From: Lentzea tibetensis
GTDB taxonomy: Bacteria; Actinomycetota; Actinomycetes; Mycobacteriales; Pseudonocardiaceae
Assembly (NCBI RefSeq): GCF_007845675.1
Contig: NZ_VOBR01000013.1
Span: 1-64,000 of the forward strand
Reading direction: 5' to 3'
Length of the DNA: 64,000 bases
A program made the translations under genes and the position numbers. Position 1 is the stretch's first letter; the number at the start of each line of letters is the position of its first letter. The notes under the pieces were generated by a model. The model ran no database searches. It saw only the letters and a list, made by a program, of their open reading frames with translations, and was not told where the DNA came from. This document shows positions 6,445 to 14,242 of this stretch, piece by piece.

Positions 6445-8501
6445 GTCAGCCACCGCTGCAGTTCGCGGTGCCGGAACTGGTAGCCGATGCCGGAGACGCG
6501 CAGGATGCCGGCCTTCCACGCCCAGTCGAGGAACGTTCCGAAGCGCAGCGGCAGACCCTTGCGCCGTGCCGCGATCACCAGTGTGACGTGGTAGCGCACC
6601 CAGGCGCCTGAGGTGAACATCGTGCCCAGCGCGAAGCACGCGAGCGCGCCTGCCGCGCCGACCAGTGGGCCGTACGCCAGAGTCATGGGCAGCGTGCTGG
6701 CGAGCGCGATGAGCGAGCTGATGCCGAGAGACCACACCCCGCTGGTGCGCAGCGGGATCCGCGGCCCGCTCTGCCCGTCCCCGGTCGTGCTGTTGAACCC
6801 CAGCCAGATGAACACGCCGAGCAACAGTCCGCAGCAGAGCCAGATGTACGGGCTGACGCGCGCTTCCACCTGCCAGGGCACGATCTGGGACGTCGTGGCC
6901 AGCAGCCAGATGATGAGCCCGAGCGTCGCGCCGATGAACAGGCTCGACAGCAGGCTTCTCAGTCCTTCGGCGCTGCGCAGGTCGCGCAGGCGGACCTGGT
7001 AGAGCATCGGATCCCAGCTGAGCGCGTTGTTCAGCGCGACCAGCAGGACGATCCCCGTCAGGACCACGACGCCGATGCCGCCCGCCATGAAGCTCGGCGA
7101 CAGGTCCGCGAAGTCCTCGAAGAAGTGCCTGATCTTGTGCGTCCAGACGTCGATCGGGCCCTCGCGCAGCCGCCACAGGAGGCCGAGTGCGGGGAACATG
7201 ACGCCCAGGGTGACCGCGGCGTGCCAGAACCGGACGCGGTTCGGTCCGCCGACCGGCCACCAGGTGTGCAGGACGATGTCCGTGCCCGACATGGTGTTGC
7301 GGCTGCGCCAGTCGAGGTGTTCGGCGATGGTGACGAGCCAGCCCATCACCTGGTCCGCGTCGTACCCGCCGTGCAGCGACACCGCGCTGGGCACGTACCG
7401 CTCCAGCAGGAGCTGCTTCACCCTGCCCTCGTAGTCCGGTTCGCCCTGCTTCGGGATCAGCTCGGCGGGATTGCCTCCCGCGCGGTACACCGTGGTCGCG
7501 AGCGTCAGCTGCCACGGCGTGCCGAGCAGCTGCGCCAGCGGGCTGCCCGGCCGTTCGACCTCGTCCAGCACCTGGAGCCAGGCCAGTTCCTCGGTGAGGT
7601 CGTGCACGTGGGACCGCAGGTAGCTCACGATCTCGGGCGCGGTGAGGTCCAGGATCTCGACGTGGGTGGACGCGACGGAACTCCCGAGCCGCTCGTAGAA
7701 CCCCTGGCGGCACGTGACGATGAGCGGTGCCCGTTCGCCTGCCCGGACGTAGCCGTTGAGCTTGGCGACCGCCGCGGCGGACCGCTCCGGTGGCGCGTCG
7801 TCGGGGTCCATCTCGTCGAGACCGTCGACCACGGGCAGGATCCACCGGTCGCGGACGAGCACCGTCGCGATGCGCCGGTCGAGCCGGAACCGGTCGACGA
7901 GCTCGTCGACGATCCACGCGTCGAAGCCCTTGCCGGTGTCCCACGACGCGAACGCCAGCCGGACGGGTACGGGATCGGTGCTCGTTCTCCGTTGCAGCAG
8001 CTGGATGATCAGCTCGAGCGCGAGGACCGTCTTGCCCGCACCGGGCTTGCCCAGGATGGTCAGCCGTTGCGGGTGCAGGTCCTCGAAGTACGTGCGGACC
8101 GAGTCCATGGTGCCGCTGGCGTCGCCGCCCACTTCCCGGAACCGTCCGAAGTCGCGGACGAACTCGAGGTTGGCGTGGGTGGTGGCCACTTCGTCGGTGC
8201 CGATCAGGCGGGCCCGTTCTTCGCTTTCCCTGGCCAGCAACTCTTTGGCGATGGAGTCCGCCACGTCCGCCAGCCGGGTGGGCGAGGTGTCCCTCGCCGC
8301 AAGGGTTTTCTCGCGCACGACCAGCGCGATACCCAGCACGCCCACCGGTAGCGCGATGATGTTGGCCCAGCCCGCGAGGACCTGGAAGTCGTTGTCGTCG
8401 GCGATGAAGCCGCGCAGGATCAGTACGACTGACACGACGAAACCCGCGACGACGAGGAGATGCGCTCCGAGCTTGGGGGAGCGCCACGTCTGTGCAGCCA
8501 C
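6432..8501 (-). CDS. Membrane-embedded NACHT-domain NTPase
   Basis: 689 residues from the GTG at 8501. Two N-terminal membrane helices (about 13-31 and 42-62) lead to a NACHT STAND ATPase domain with Walker A GKPGAGKT at 151-158 and Walker B ILPVVDGLDEM near 221-231. About six further helices fill the C-terminal third (from FWHAAVTLGVMFPALG on). STAND NTPases are signal-triggered oligomerising switches, and bacterial NACHT proteins include anti-phage factors. Here the likely effector is the membrane part, not a nuclease. The frame is open to a TTG at 8606, but those 35 codons are repeat-derived low-complexity sequence; GTG 8501 has AAGGA five bases upstream. No partner gene is adjacent. Confidence 0.85.
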   Translation of the reverse strand: MAAQTWRSPKLGAHLLVVAGFVVSVVLILRGFIADDNDFQVLAGWANIIALPVGVLGIALVVREKTLAARDTSPTRLADVADSIAKELLARESEERARLIGTDEVATTHANLEFVRDFGRFREVGGDASGTMDSVRTYFEDLHPQRLTILGKPGAGKTVLALELIIQLLQRRTSTDPVPVRLAFASWDTGKGFDAWIVDELVDRFRLDRRIATVLVRDRWILPVVDGLDEMDPDDAPPERSAAAVAKLNGYVRAGERAPLIVTCRQGFYERLGSSVASTHVEILDLTAPEIVSYLRSHVHDLTEELAWLQVLDEVERPGSPLAQLLGTPWQLTLATTVYRAGGNPAELIPKQGEPDYEGRVKQLLLERYVPSAVSLHGGYDADQVMGWLVTIAEHLDWRSRNTMSGTDIVLHTWWPVGGPNRVRFWHAAVTLGVMFPALGLLWRLREGPIDVWTHKIRHFFEDFADLSPSFMAGGIGVVVLTGIVLLVALNNALSWDPMLYQVRLRDLRSAEGLRSLLSSLFIGATLGLIIWLLATTSQIVPWQVEARVSPYIWLCCGLLLGVFIWLGFNSTTGDGQSGPRIPLRTSGVWSLGISSLIALASTLPMTLAYGPLVGAAGALACFALGTMFTSGAWVRYHVTLVIAARRKGLPLRFGTFLDWAWKAGILRVSGIGYQFRHRELQRWLTPAG

Positions 8502-8595
8502 GTTGGTCCTTATCGGTGCTGCCGGGTGGGCGTTACCGGTGGCTGTGCGGGGTGCGGTGTCGTGGCCCTGCGGGCTGTGGTGCCGTGGCCTGCGG

Positions 8596-8699
8596 GCTGT
8601 GGACAAAGTCCGTCTGCGGCGGCTCGAGAATCCGGAATTGTCGGTGCTGCCTGGAAAAATAAAAGCAGGGGACCCCTGGCGGGGACCCCTGCTTCAGCG
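8596..8699 (+). repeat. Extragenic repeat family, copy A, including helicase terminator
   Basis: This segment shares blocks with copies at 22236-22309 (reverse) and 38121-38209: GTGGACAA, then CCGGAATTGTCGGTGCT (8632-8648), a CTGG..AA spacer, and a hairpin (8664-8693). The hairpin stem is AGCAGGGGACCCC with GGGGACCCCTGCT, 13 bp with one A-A mismatch. On the minus strand the hairpin is followed by TTTTATTTTT, so here it works as the intrinsic terminator of the DEAD-box gene. The repeat looks like a dispersed extragenic element recruited as a terminator. Confidence 0.75.
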
Positions 8700-8743
8700 T
8701 GCCGGTCAGACCGGCGCTACTGCTGTGGTGCTAGTGCTGCGTG

Positions 8744-10288
8744 CTAGTGCTGCGGTGCACGACGCGGACGGCCGGTGCGCTCGCCGCGAGCGAAGCCGGA
8801 ACGGCCACCCTCGCTGCGCTCGCCGCGGGCGAAGCCGCTGCGGCTGCCGCCCTCGGCACCGCGCTCCGTGCGACGCGGGCCGCCGCGGAACTCGCCGCGA
8901 CCGGTGCCACCACTGCTGCCGAAGCGGCGCGGGCCGCCACGGCGGGCGCTGGCGGGCTTCTCGCGCTCGATGACCGGCTCGCCGCTCGGGATGCGGGCGC
9001 CGGTGATGCGGATCAGCTCCTCGTCGCCGGGGCGCACCTTCGAGGTCTCCGGGCGGATGCCCGCGCGGGCCGCCATGCCCTGCACCGCGCGCCGCTGGTC
9101 GTGCGTGACCATGGTGACGACGATGCCGGACTGCCCGGCGCGCGCGGTACGACCGGCGCGGTGCAGGTAGTCCTTCGGGTCGGCCGGCGGGTCGACGTGC
9201 ACGACGAGCGACACGTCGTCGACGTGGATGCCGCGCGCGGCGACGTCCGTGGCGATCAGGACCGGCGTGATGCCCTCGCGGAACTCGCCGAGAACCCTGG
9301 TGCGGGCGCTCTGCGCCTTGCCGCCGTGCAACGCACCCGCGTGCACGCCGACCGAGCGCAGCTTCTTCGCCAGGCGGTCGACGTGGTGCTTGGTGCGCAC
9401 GAACATGATCGTGCGGCCCTCGCGAGCGGCGACCTCGGTGACGACGTTCTGCTTGTCCTCGGCGGACACGAAGAGCAGGTGGTGCTCCATCGTGGACACG
9501 CTCGCCGTGGCGGGCGCGACCGAGTGGGTCACCGGGGTGTGCAGGTACTGGCGCACGAGCTTGTCGACGTCACCGTCGAGCGTCGCGGAGAACAGCAGGC
9601 GCTGCCCGTCCATCGGCGTCAGGTCGAGGATGGCGCGGACCTGGGGCATGAAGCCCATGTCGGCCATCTGGTCGGCCTCGTCGAGCGCGGTGAACATGAC
9701 CTGCGACAGGTCGCAGGTGCCCTGGCGGACGTGGTCCGACAGGCGGCCGGGCGTCGCGATCAGCAGGTCGACGCCGCGCCGCAGGTGGTCGATCTGGCGC
9801 GGGAACGACGTGCCGCCGACGACCGTGCGGCACCACAGGCCCAGTGCGCGGGCGTGCGGCGCCAGTGCGGTCTCGACCTGCATCGCGAGCTCGCGGGTCG
9901 GGACCAGGATCAGGGCGCGCGGCTGGTTCGGGCGAGCCTTGCCACCCGCGAGGCGGGACAGCAGGCCGAGGCCGAACGCCAGGGTCTTGCCGGAGCCGGT
10001 CTGGCCCCGGCCGAGAACGTCACGGCCGGCGAGGACGTCGGGCAGCGTCGCGGCCTGGATGGGGAACGGTTCGGTGATACCCGCCTCGTTCAGCGAACGC
10101 AGCAGCTGGTCGGCGAGACCCAGCTCGGCGAACGACGGCAGCGGACCCTCGGGGAGGGTGCTCTCGAAGGGCTCGGTGACGACCGGCGCCTCGACGACAC
10201 GCTGCGGACGGTTGTTGCCCTGGCCGGAGCGACGCCGCGGCCTGCGGCTCTGTGAACGCTCGAAACGGCCTTCGGACATGGGTGGCAA
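8744..10288 (-). CDS. DEAD-box ATP-dependent RNA helicase
   Basis: Cytoplasmic RNA unwinding enzyme of 514 residues. It has the Q motif (FPIQAATLP), motif I GQTGSGKT, PTRELA, TPGR, motif II DEAD, SAT, and the C-terminal HRAGRTARAG motif VI. The C-terminal 90 residues are a basic RGG-like tail with a duplicated RSGFARGER unit, typical of cold-adapted DEAD-box proteins acting in ribosome assembly or mRNA decay. I prefer the TTG at 10288, because GGAGG lies seven bases upstream; the ATG at 10279 is 15 bases away. It ends in the repeat-derived terminator. Confidence 0.93.
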   Translation of the reverse strand: MPPMSEGRFERSQSRRPRRRSGQGNNRPQRVVEAPVVTEPFESTLPEGPLPSFAELGLADQLLRSLNEAGITEPFPIQAATLPDVLAGRDVLGRGQTGSGKTLAFGLGLLSRLAGGKARPNQPRALILVPTRELAMQVETALAPHARALGLWCRTVVGGTSFPRQIDHLRRGVDLLIATPGRLSDHVRQGTCDLSQVMFTALDEADQMADMGFMPQVRAILDLTPMDGQRLLFSATLDGDVDKLVRQYLHTPVTHSVAPATASVSTMEHHLLFVSAEDKQNVVTEVAAREGRTIMFVRTKHHVDRLAKKLRSVGVHAGALHGGKAQSARTRVLGEFREGITPVLIATDVAARGIHVDDVSLVVHVDPPADPKDYLHRAGRTARAGQSGIVVTMVTHDQRRAVQGMAARAGIRPETSKVRPGDEELIRITGARIPSGEPVIEREKPASARRGGPRRFGSSGGTGRGEFRGGPRRTERGAEGGSRSGFARGERSEGGRSGFARGERTGRPRRAPQH

Positions 10289-10433
10289 AACATACCTCCG
10301 GGACGTGGCACGTCTCGGGGACGCCCCGCGGGATACGCGGTGCCGATCGCAAGGACGAGCCCGGCATGAACATCACGCCGTTGATTGGGTGGAACGCACC
10401 GGCGAGTCATCCGTCATCGGTGCACATGACAGT

Positions 10434-10925
10434 CTAGCCGATCAACGAATGCACTTTTCGCGCGGCCGCGCTCACCAGGGGTGTCCTTGCGCACAGGTGC
10501 GCGCCTGCGACGACCGCTGGAAACCACAGCGCGGCCGACATGGGACCTCCGGTGATGGGGACACCCTCCTTCTTGAGCTGCCTCACCGCCCAGATCGAGA
10601 ACGGGGCGACGAGGGTCGGCGCGGTGAGGACGCCGGGTGTGTACTCGCGCAGGGCGGCACTCGCGGCCACGTGGGTGACGGAGTGCAGACCGAAGCCGAT
10701 GAGCGCGGACTGGAAGAAGCCGGAACGGCCATCGGTGCGTGCTCCCTGCAACGCCGCGGCCGCCACGACCATTCCCACGGCGCCGATCGCGACGGCCGCC
10801 TGAGCCGGCGAGGTGTCCGGCACGAAGCGGTGCTTCCTCGTCCACCTCGGCATGGTCATGAGCTCTTCGACGTCGTGCAGAACCCAGGCGGCGAGCAGTC
10901 CCCAGGTCACCTTCGCGCTGGTCAT
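10434..10925 (-). CDS. HXXEE-motif membrane protein
   Basis: 163 residues. The sequence LLAAWVLHDVEELMTMPRW carries the HxxEE signature of the HXXEE domain family, and distant His residues (GLHSVTHVAASAAL) recur as in that family. Several hydrophobic segments indicate a polytopic membrane protein. Function is unknown; the conserved His/Glu residues suggest a metal site. It starts 37 bases from a divergent TetR gene, so it is the likely target of that regulator. Confidence 0.8.
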   Translation of the reverse strand: MTSAKVTWGLLAAWVLHDVEELMTMPRWTRKHRFVPDTSPAQAAVAIGAVGMVVAAAALQGARTDGRSGFFQSALIGFGLHSVTHVAASAALREYTPGVLTAPTLVAPFSIWAVRQLKKEGVPITGGPMSAALWFPAVVAGAHLCARTPLVSAAARKVHSLIG

Positions 10926-10962
10926 GTCGTTTACGTTACACCTCGTATCGTATTATGGGCAG
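10926..10962. promoter_or_regulatory. Compact divergent promoter between HXXEE and TetR genes
   Basis: Only 37 bases separate the two start codons. On the plus strand TATTAT (10951-10956) lies six bases before the TetR GTG, the geometry of a leaderless transcript. An operator must overlap both promoters; I see no perfect palindrome, only a loose match around ACGTTACACCTCGTATCGTA. Confidence 0.5.
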
Positions 10963-11532
10963 GTGCCTGGACGACCTCGCAGCGCGGCCGTCGACCGCGC
11001 GCTGACCGACGCCACCCTCGCCCTGCTCGACGAGGTCGGGCTCGACGCGCTGACGCTGGACGCCGTCGCCGCGCGCGCCGGTGTGAGCAGACCCGCGCTG
11101 TACCGGCGGTGGCCGTCCAAGCTGCACCTCGTCGCGCACGTCCTGATGGCGTCGGTCGTGCCGATGCCCGACCCGGACACCGGGTCCGCGCGCACCGATC
11201 TCGAACAGCTCGCCGCCGCGCTCGTCGGCGGCATGTCGTGGGTCGTGCTCGCGGTGCACGCCGAGGCGCGGCGCGTGCCCGAGCTGGGGGAGCGGCTCTA
11301 CGAGTCGTTCCTCGCCGGACGCCACGCGCTCATCACATCCGTGGTGCGGCGCGGCGTGTCGCGCGGCGAGCTCCGGGCCGACGTCGACCCGGAGCTCGTG
11401 CGCGACCTGCTGTTCGGACCGCTCGTCTACCACTGGCTGGCGACGGGTGCGGTCCGATCACCGGACGAGGTGTTCGACCTCGTCTGGCCGGTGCTCAGCG
11501 CAGCCCCGCCACGTCCAGCAGCATCTCGATGA
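10963..11532 (+). CDS. TetR/AcrR-family transcriptional regulator
   Basis: 189 residues. The N-terminal helix-turn-helix is clear: ALLDEVGLDALTLDAVAAR, then AGVSRPALYRRWPSKLHLV. The C-terminal region is the ligand-binding and dimerisation domain (TetR_C-like, with SVVRRGVSRGELRADVDPE). I chose the GTG at 10963 because it starts at the conserved PGRPRS basic lead, with a TATTAT box six bases upstream; the frame is open further upstream without TetR-like sequence. It probably represses itself and the divergent HXXEE gene. Its last 38 bases overlap the convergent RIO1 kinase gene. Confidence 0.9.
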   Translation: MPGRPRSAAVDRALTDATLALLDEVGLDALTLDAVAARAGVSRPALYRRWPSKLHLVAHVLMASVVPMPDPDTGSARTDLEQLAAALVGGMSWVVLAVHAEARRVPELGERLYESFLAGRHALITSVVRRGVSRGELRADVDPELVRDLLFGPLVYHWLATGAVRSPDEVFDLVWPVLSAAPPRPAASR

Positions 11533-12460
11533 GCGCGGCCGGATCGGCGATCTCGGACGGCAGACCCCGCCCGCTGAACCACGCGGACACGTTGCGGACG
11601 TCGCGCTCCAGGAACTCCCGGCCGCGCGGGTTCGCGACGAGGTCCACGATCTGCGGCAGGTCGATCAGGACCAGCCTGCCGTCGTGCACCATCAGGTTGA
11701 ACGCCGACAGGTCGCCGTGCGCCAGCCCCGCCTCGGCGAGGACCATCAGCGCGGCGACCAGCTGCCGCCACAGGTCGAGCAGCTCGTCCTCGTCGGGACG
11801 GGCCTGCGCGAGCCTCGGTGCGGCGTTGCCCTCGTCGTCGCCGATGAACTCCAGCAGCAGCTCGGTGCCGCTGCGCTGCACCGGGTACGGCACCGGGGCG
11901 CCGATCTGCCACAGCCTGCCGAGCGCGGCGAACTCCGCGACCGCCCACTGCTCCGCGATCAGGTTGCGCCCGAACGCGGTGCGGTTGGCGATGGCCCGCG
12001 TCTCGCGGGACTTCTTCATGCGGCGACCCTCGAGGTAGCCGCTGTCGCGGTGGAACATGCGGTGGTCGTTGCTGCGGTACCGCTTGGCGGCCAGCAGGCA
12101 CGACCTGTCCGGCATCGCGCGTTCCAGCAGGAACACGTCGGCTTCCTTGCCGGTCTTGACGATGCCGAGCTCGCGGTCGACCGCGGCCAGCTCGGTGACG
12201 AGCCAGCCGGGATACGGCTTCGGGCCGTGCTCGGCGTCGCCCCAGGTGGACCAGCGATCGCCGTCCTCGGGGGTGTCCGCCTCGCTGAGCTGGTCCTCCC
12301 GCACGCGGGCGACGCGCAGCTTCTCCTCTTCGGTCATTCGGCCGCGACGCGTCGGTTCGGCGTCGTCGGCTGGTCGTCTGCTCTTCTTGGCCTTCCACCG
12401 CTTGTCGTCGGTGTCGTCGAAGGCGGACTCGAACTCGAGATGAAGATCGTGCTCGCGCAC
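11495..12460 (-). CDS. RIO1-family atypical serine kinase/ATPase
   Basis: 321 residues. The first 95 are charged and variable. The kinase core shows GIVKTGKEADVFLLER (glycine-rich loop), AAKRYR (ATP-binding Lys), the catalytic loop HGDLSAFNLMV with Asp and Asn, and LIDLPQ (metal-binding Asp of RIO kinases). Bacterial RIO proteins are uncharacterised; in archaea and eukaryotes RIO1 acts in small-subunit ribosome maturation. The GTG start has AGGAG eight bases upstream. The gene follows an 18-codon ORF and yaaA on the same strand. Confidence 0.9.
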   Translation of the reverse strand: MREHDLHLEFESAFDDTDDKRWKAKKSRRPADDAEPTRRGRMTEEEKLRVARVREDQLSEADTPEDGDRWSTWGDAEHGPKPYPGWLVTELAAVDRELGIVKTGKEADVFLLERAMPDRSCLLAAKRYRSNDHRMFHRDSGYLEGRRMKKSRETRAIANRTAFGRNLIAEQWAVAEFAALGRLWQIGAPVPYPVQRSGTELLLEFIGDDEGNAAPRLAQARPDEDELLDLWRQLVAALMVLAEAGLAHGDLSAFNLMVHDGRLVLIDLPQIVDLVANPRGREFLERDVRNVSAWFSGRGLPSEIADPAALIEMLLDVAGLR

Positions 12461-12535
12461 GGTGGGGTCTCCTACGAGATGAAGGGTGAACGCCCCACCG
12501 GCGCTGCTGCGACTGCTGTCGTGACGACTGCTGCG

Positions 12536-12592
12536 TCAGGCGCGAGGGGCGTGCGGACGGGTCGGTGCCACGTCCATGACAGGCGTAGACAT
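12536..12592 (-). CDS. Candidate 18-residue upstream ORF before the RIO1 kinase
   Basis: The peptide would be MSTPVMDVAPTRPHAPRA. It has a near-ideal ribosome binding site, GGAGG with a six-base gap to ATG, better than those of most genes here. Its TGA lies 75 bases before the RIO1 start. It could be a leader peptide controlling the kinase, or a translated small protein. High GC makes chance short ORFs common, but the strong site is unusual. Confidence 0.4.
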   Translation of the reverse strand: MSTPVMDVAPTRPHAPRA

Positions 12593-12612
12593 GTCGCACC
12601 TCCTCGGTTCCA

Positions 12613-13394
12613 TCACGCTTCTGCCCCGGAAGTCTGCCGGGTGTCGATCTCGGGCCGCAACCGAATTGACGGACGATCAGATCCGCCCTGTTCGGCCCGG
12701 TCGGCACGAGCTCGATGCCGGCCTTCTGCGCGAGCTTGACCAGGCCCTTCAGGTCGGACGGCTCGGCACGCGACGTCGCGATCGCCCGCGCCAGCAAACC
12801 CTTGTGCGCCTTGTTGAAGTGGCTGATGACCTTGCCGTCCTCGGTGATCACCCGGACCTGCGCGGCGTGCGGCAGCTTCGCGAGGTTCGCGTACGCGCCG
12901 GAGCGCAGGTCGACCACGAAGTCGGTGATCGAGGTGAGCGCGGGTTCCAGCACCGGCTTCCACACCGTCCGCAGGGAACCCAGTGCGGGCAGCGTGTTGC
13001 CGCCGGACAGCCGGTACGCCGGGATCGGGTCGCCCGCGTGCGCGATGCCGAACAGCGCCGACGCGACCGCCAGCCTGCGGTGCGCGCGTTCCTTCTCGGT
13101 CTTGGTGAGCGTTGTGACGTCCAGTGCGTCGTAGAGCACGCCGGTGTACCGGTGGAGCGCAGGCATCGTCGGTGACGTGCGCAGCTCCGCGTTGCGCTGC
13201 ACCTCGTCGGTCTGCTTCGCGGAGATCTCCAGCGCCTCGATGCTGGCGCCGGTGTCCCGCGCCAGGTCGACGAGCGCGGTCGTCAGCTTGTCCCTGATCG
13301 GGTTCAGCTCGGGGAACGACAGGAGCTCGAGGTCGAGCGGCGCACCGCTGCCGCCGATCGCCTTGGTCTCCGACGGGGGGAGCAGCACCAGCAC
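12613..13394 (-). pseudogene. yaaA: YaaA-family peroxide stress protein with apparent C-terminal frameshift
   Basis: YaaA (DUF328/UPF0246) limits intracellular iron and DNA damage under peroxide stress. Residues 1-240 match the family: LLPPSETKAIGG at the start, RYTGVLYDALD, then KVISHFNKAHKG and ELVPTGPNRADLIV. Family members end about here, but this frame has no stop and stays open to 11427, through the whole RIO1 gene in another frame. A one-base shift near 12660-12675 would give a tail LRPEIDTRQTSGAEA and TGA at 12613. Either the assembly has an indel or the gene has one. GTG start, 10 bases after the DoxX stop. Confidence 0.7.
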
Positions 13395-13404
13395 GGTCGG
13401 GAGT

Positions 13405-13767
13405 TTAGGCCAGCCGGCCGAAGGCCACGAACACGCACAGCGCCAGCAGGACCAGGTTCGCCGCGACCGCGCCCGGCTCGCGCAGCCTGCTGTGACTGAT
13501 CGCCGCGCCGACCATGACCACGGCGAGGCCGATCGCGGCCGCCGGGGTCAGCGGTTCGGCGATGCCGGTGATCCTGGGGAGGATCAGGCCCGCCGCGCCG
13601 GCCAGCTCCAGCGCGGCGACGGTCCGGATCACCGGGAGCGGGAAGAAGACCACGCCGGTCTGGCCGGTCGCGATCATCCGTTCCTTCGGCTGGGTGGACT
13701 TCAGCGTGCCCGACAACGCGAAGACCGCCGCGAGCACGCCTTGGCTGATCCACAGAGCGATGTTCAT
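13405..13767 (-). CDS. DoxX-family membrane protein
   Basis: 120 residues with four predicted membrane helices (MNIALWISQGVLAAVFALSG, then PVIRTVAALELAGAAGLILP, AAAIGLAVVMVGAAI and LVLLALCVFVAFG). The layout and the GTLKSTQPKERMIATGQ linker match the DoxX/DoxX-like group, loosely linked to redox and thiol stress in actinobacteria. I chose the ATG at 13767, preceded by AAAGG. It leads a minus-strand cluster with yaaA and RIO1; the pairing with peroxide-related yaaA suggests an oxidative stress unit. Confidence 0.8.
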   Translation of the reverse strand: MNIALWISQGVLAAVFALSGTLKSTQPKERMIATGQTGVVFFPLPVIRTVAALELAGAAGLILPRITGIAEPLTPAAAIGLAVVMVGAAISHSRLREPGAVAANLVLLALCVFVAFGRLA

Positions 13768-13773
13768 GCCGTT

Positions 13774-13798
13774 CCTTTCACCTGTTGTCGGTGAAGGG
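13774..13798. promoter_or_regulatory. Inverted repeat between divergent DoxX and GyrI-like genes
   Basis: CCTTTCACC and GGTGAAGGG-type arms form a 9-bp stem (one T-G pair) around a 7-base spacer. It lies seven bases before the DoxX start and 37 before the GyrI-like start. It could be an operator serving both genes or an mRNA hairpin. Confidence 0.4.
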
Positions 13799-13834
13799 AC
13801 GAGACAGCCGGCGCGGACGTGACAGGGTGGCGGT

Positions 13835-14242
13835 GTGTTCACCGCTGCTCCTGACCGGATCCACCGCGCCGACGTCGCCGTCGTGGAGCAGACCGCGCCG
13901 GATGAGCTCGCAGGCATCCAGGCGCTGTGGCCCGCGTTCGAGCGGGCGGTGGGCCTGCGCGGACGCAAGATGTACGCGCGGATCGACGAGCGGGCGCACA
14001 CCTACACCGCGTGCACGCCGGTCAAGCCGGGCGACGAGTCGCTGAGACTCGCGCTCGGCACCCTGCCCGGCGGCTGGTACCTGCGCGGACGACTCGCCGG
14101 GGAGCCGTCCGCGCTCTACACGTTGATCGGGGCCGGGATGGACGCGTTGCGCGCCAACGCACCCGTGGACGAGTTCCGGCCGCTCGTCGAGTTCTACCGC
14201 CGGCACGACCAGATCGAGCTGTGGGTGCCCGTCACGGCCTGA
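13835..14242 (+). CDS. GyrI-like small-molecule-binding domain protein
   Basis: 135 residues, GTG start. A stand-alone GyrI-like (SHS2/bacterial effector-binding) domain: VVEQTAPDELAGIQALWPAF, then LALGTLPGGWYLRGRLAGE and FRPLVEFYRRHDQIELWVPV, a typical C-terminal IELWVPV strand. Family members bind small hydrophobic or cationic molecules; some hydrolyse or sequester them, others are regulator effector domains. No DNA-binding domain is present. It converges with the methyltransferase gene, overlapping by 11 bases. Confidence 0.75.
   Translation: MFTAAPDRIHRADVAVVEQTAPDELAGIQALWPAFERAVGLRGRKMYARIDERAHTYTACTPVKPGDESLRLALGTLPGGWYLRGRLAGEPSALYTLIGAGMDALRANAPVDEFRPLVEFYRRHDQIELWVPVTA

Noticed and set aside
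6432-8606. The TTG start at 8606 for the NACHT gene.
   Set aside because: The extra 35 codons lie in repeat-derived low-complexity DNA. GTG 8501 has an AAGGA site at the right distance.
11427-12612. The continued yaaA frame as a 655-residue fusion protein.
   Set aside because: After residue 245 the sequence is Arg-rich and lies out of frame over the RIO1 gene, which has a full kinase signature and its own ribosome binding site.
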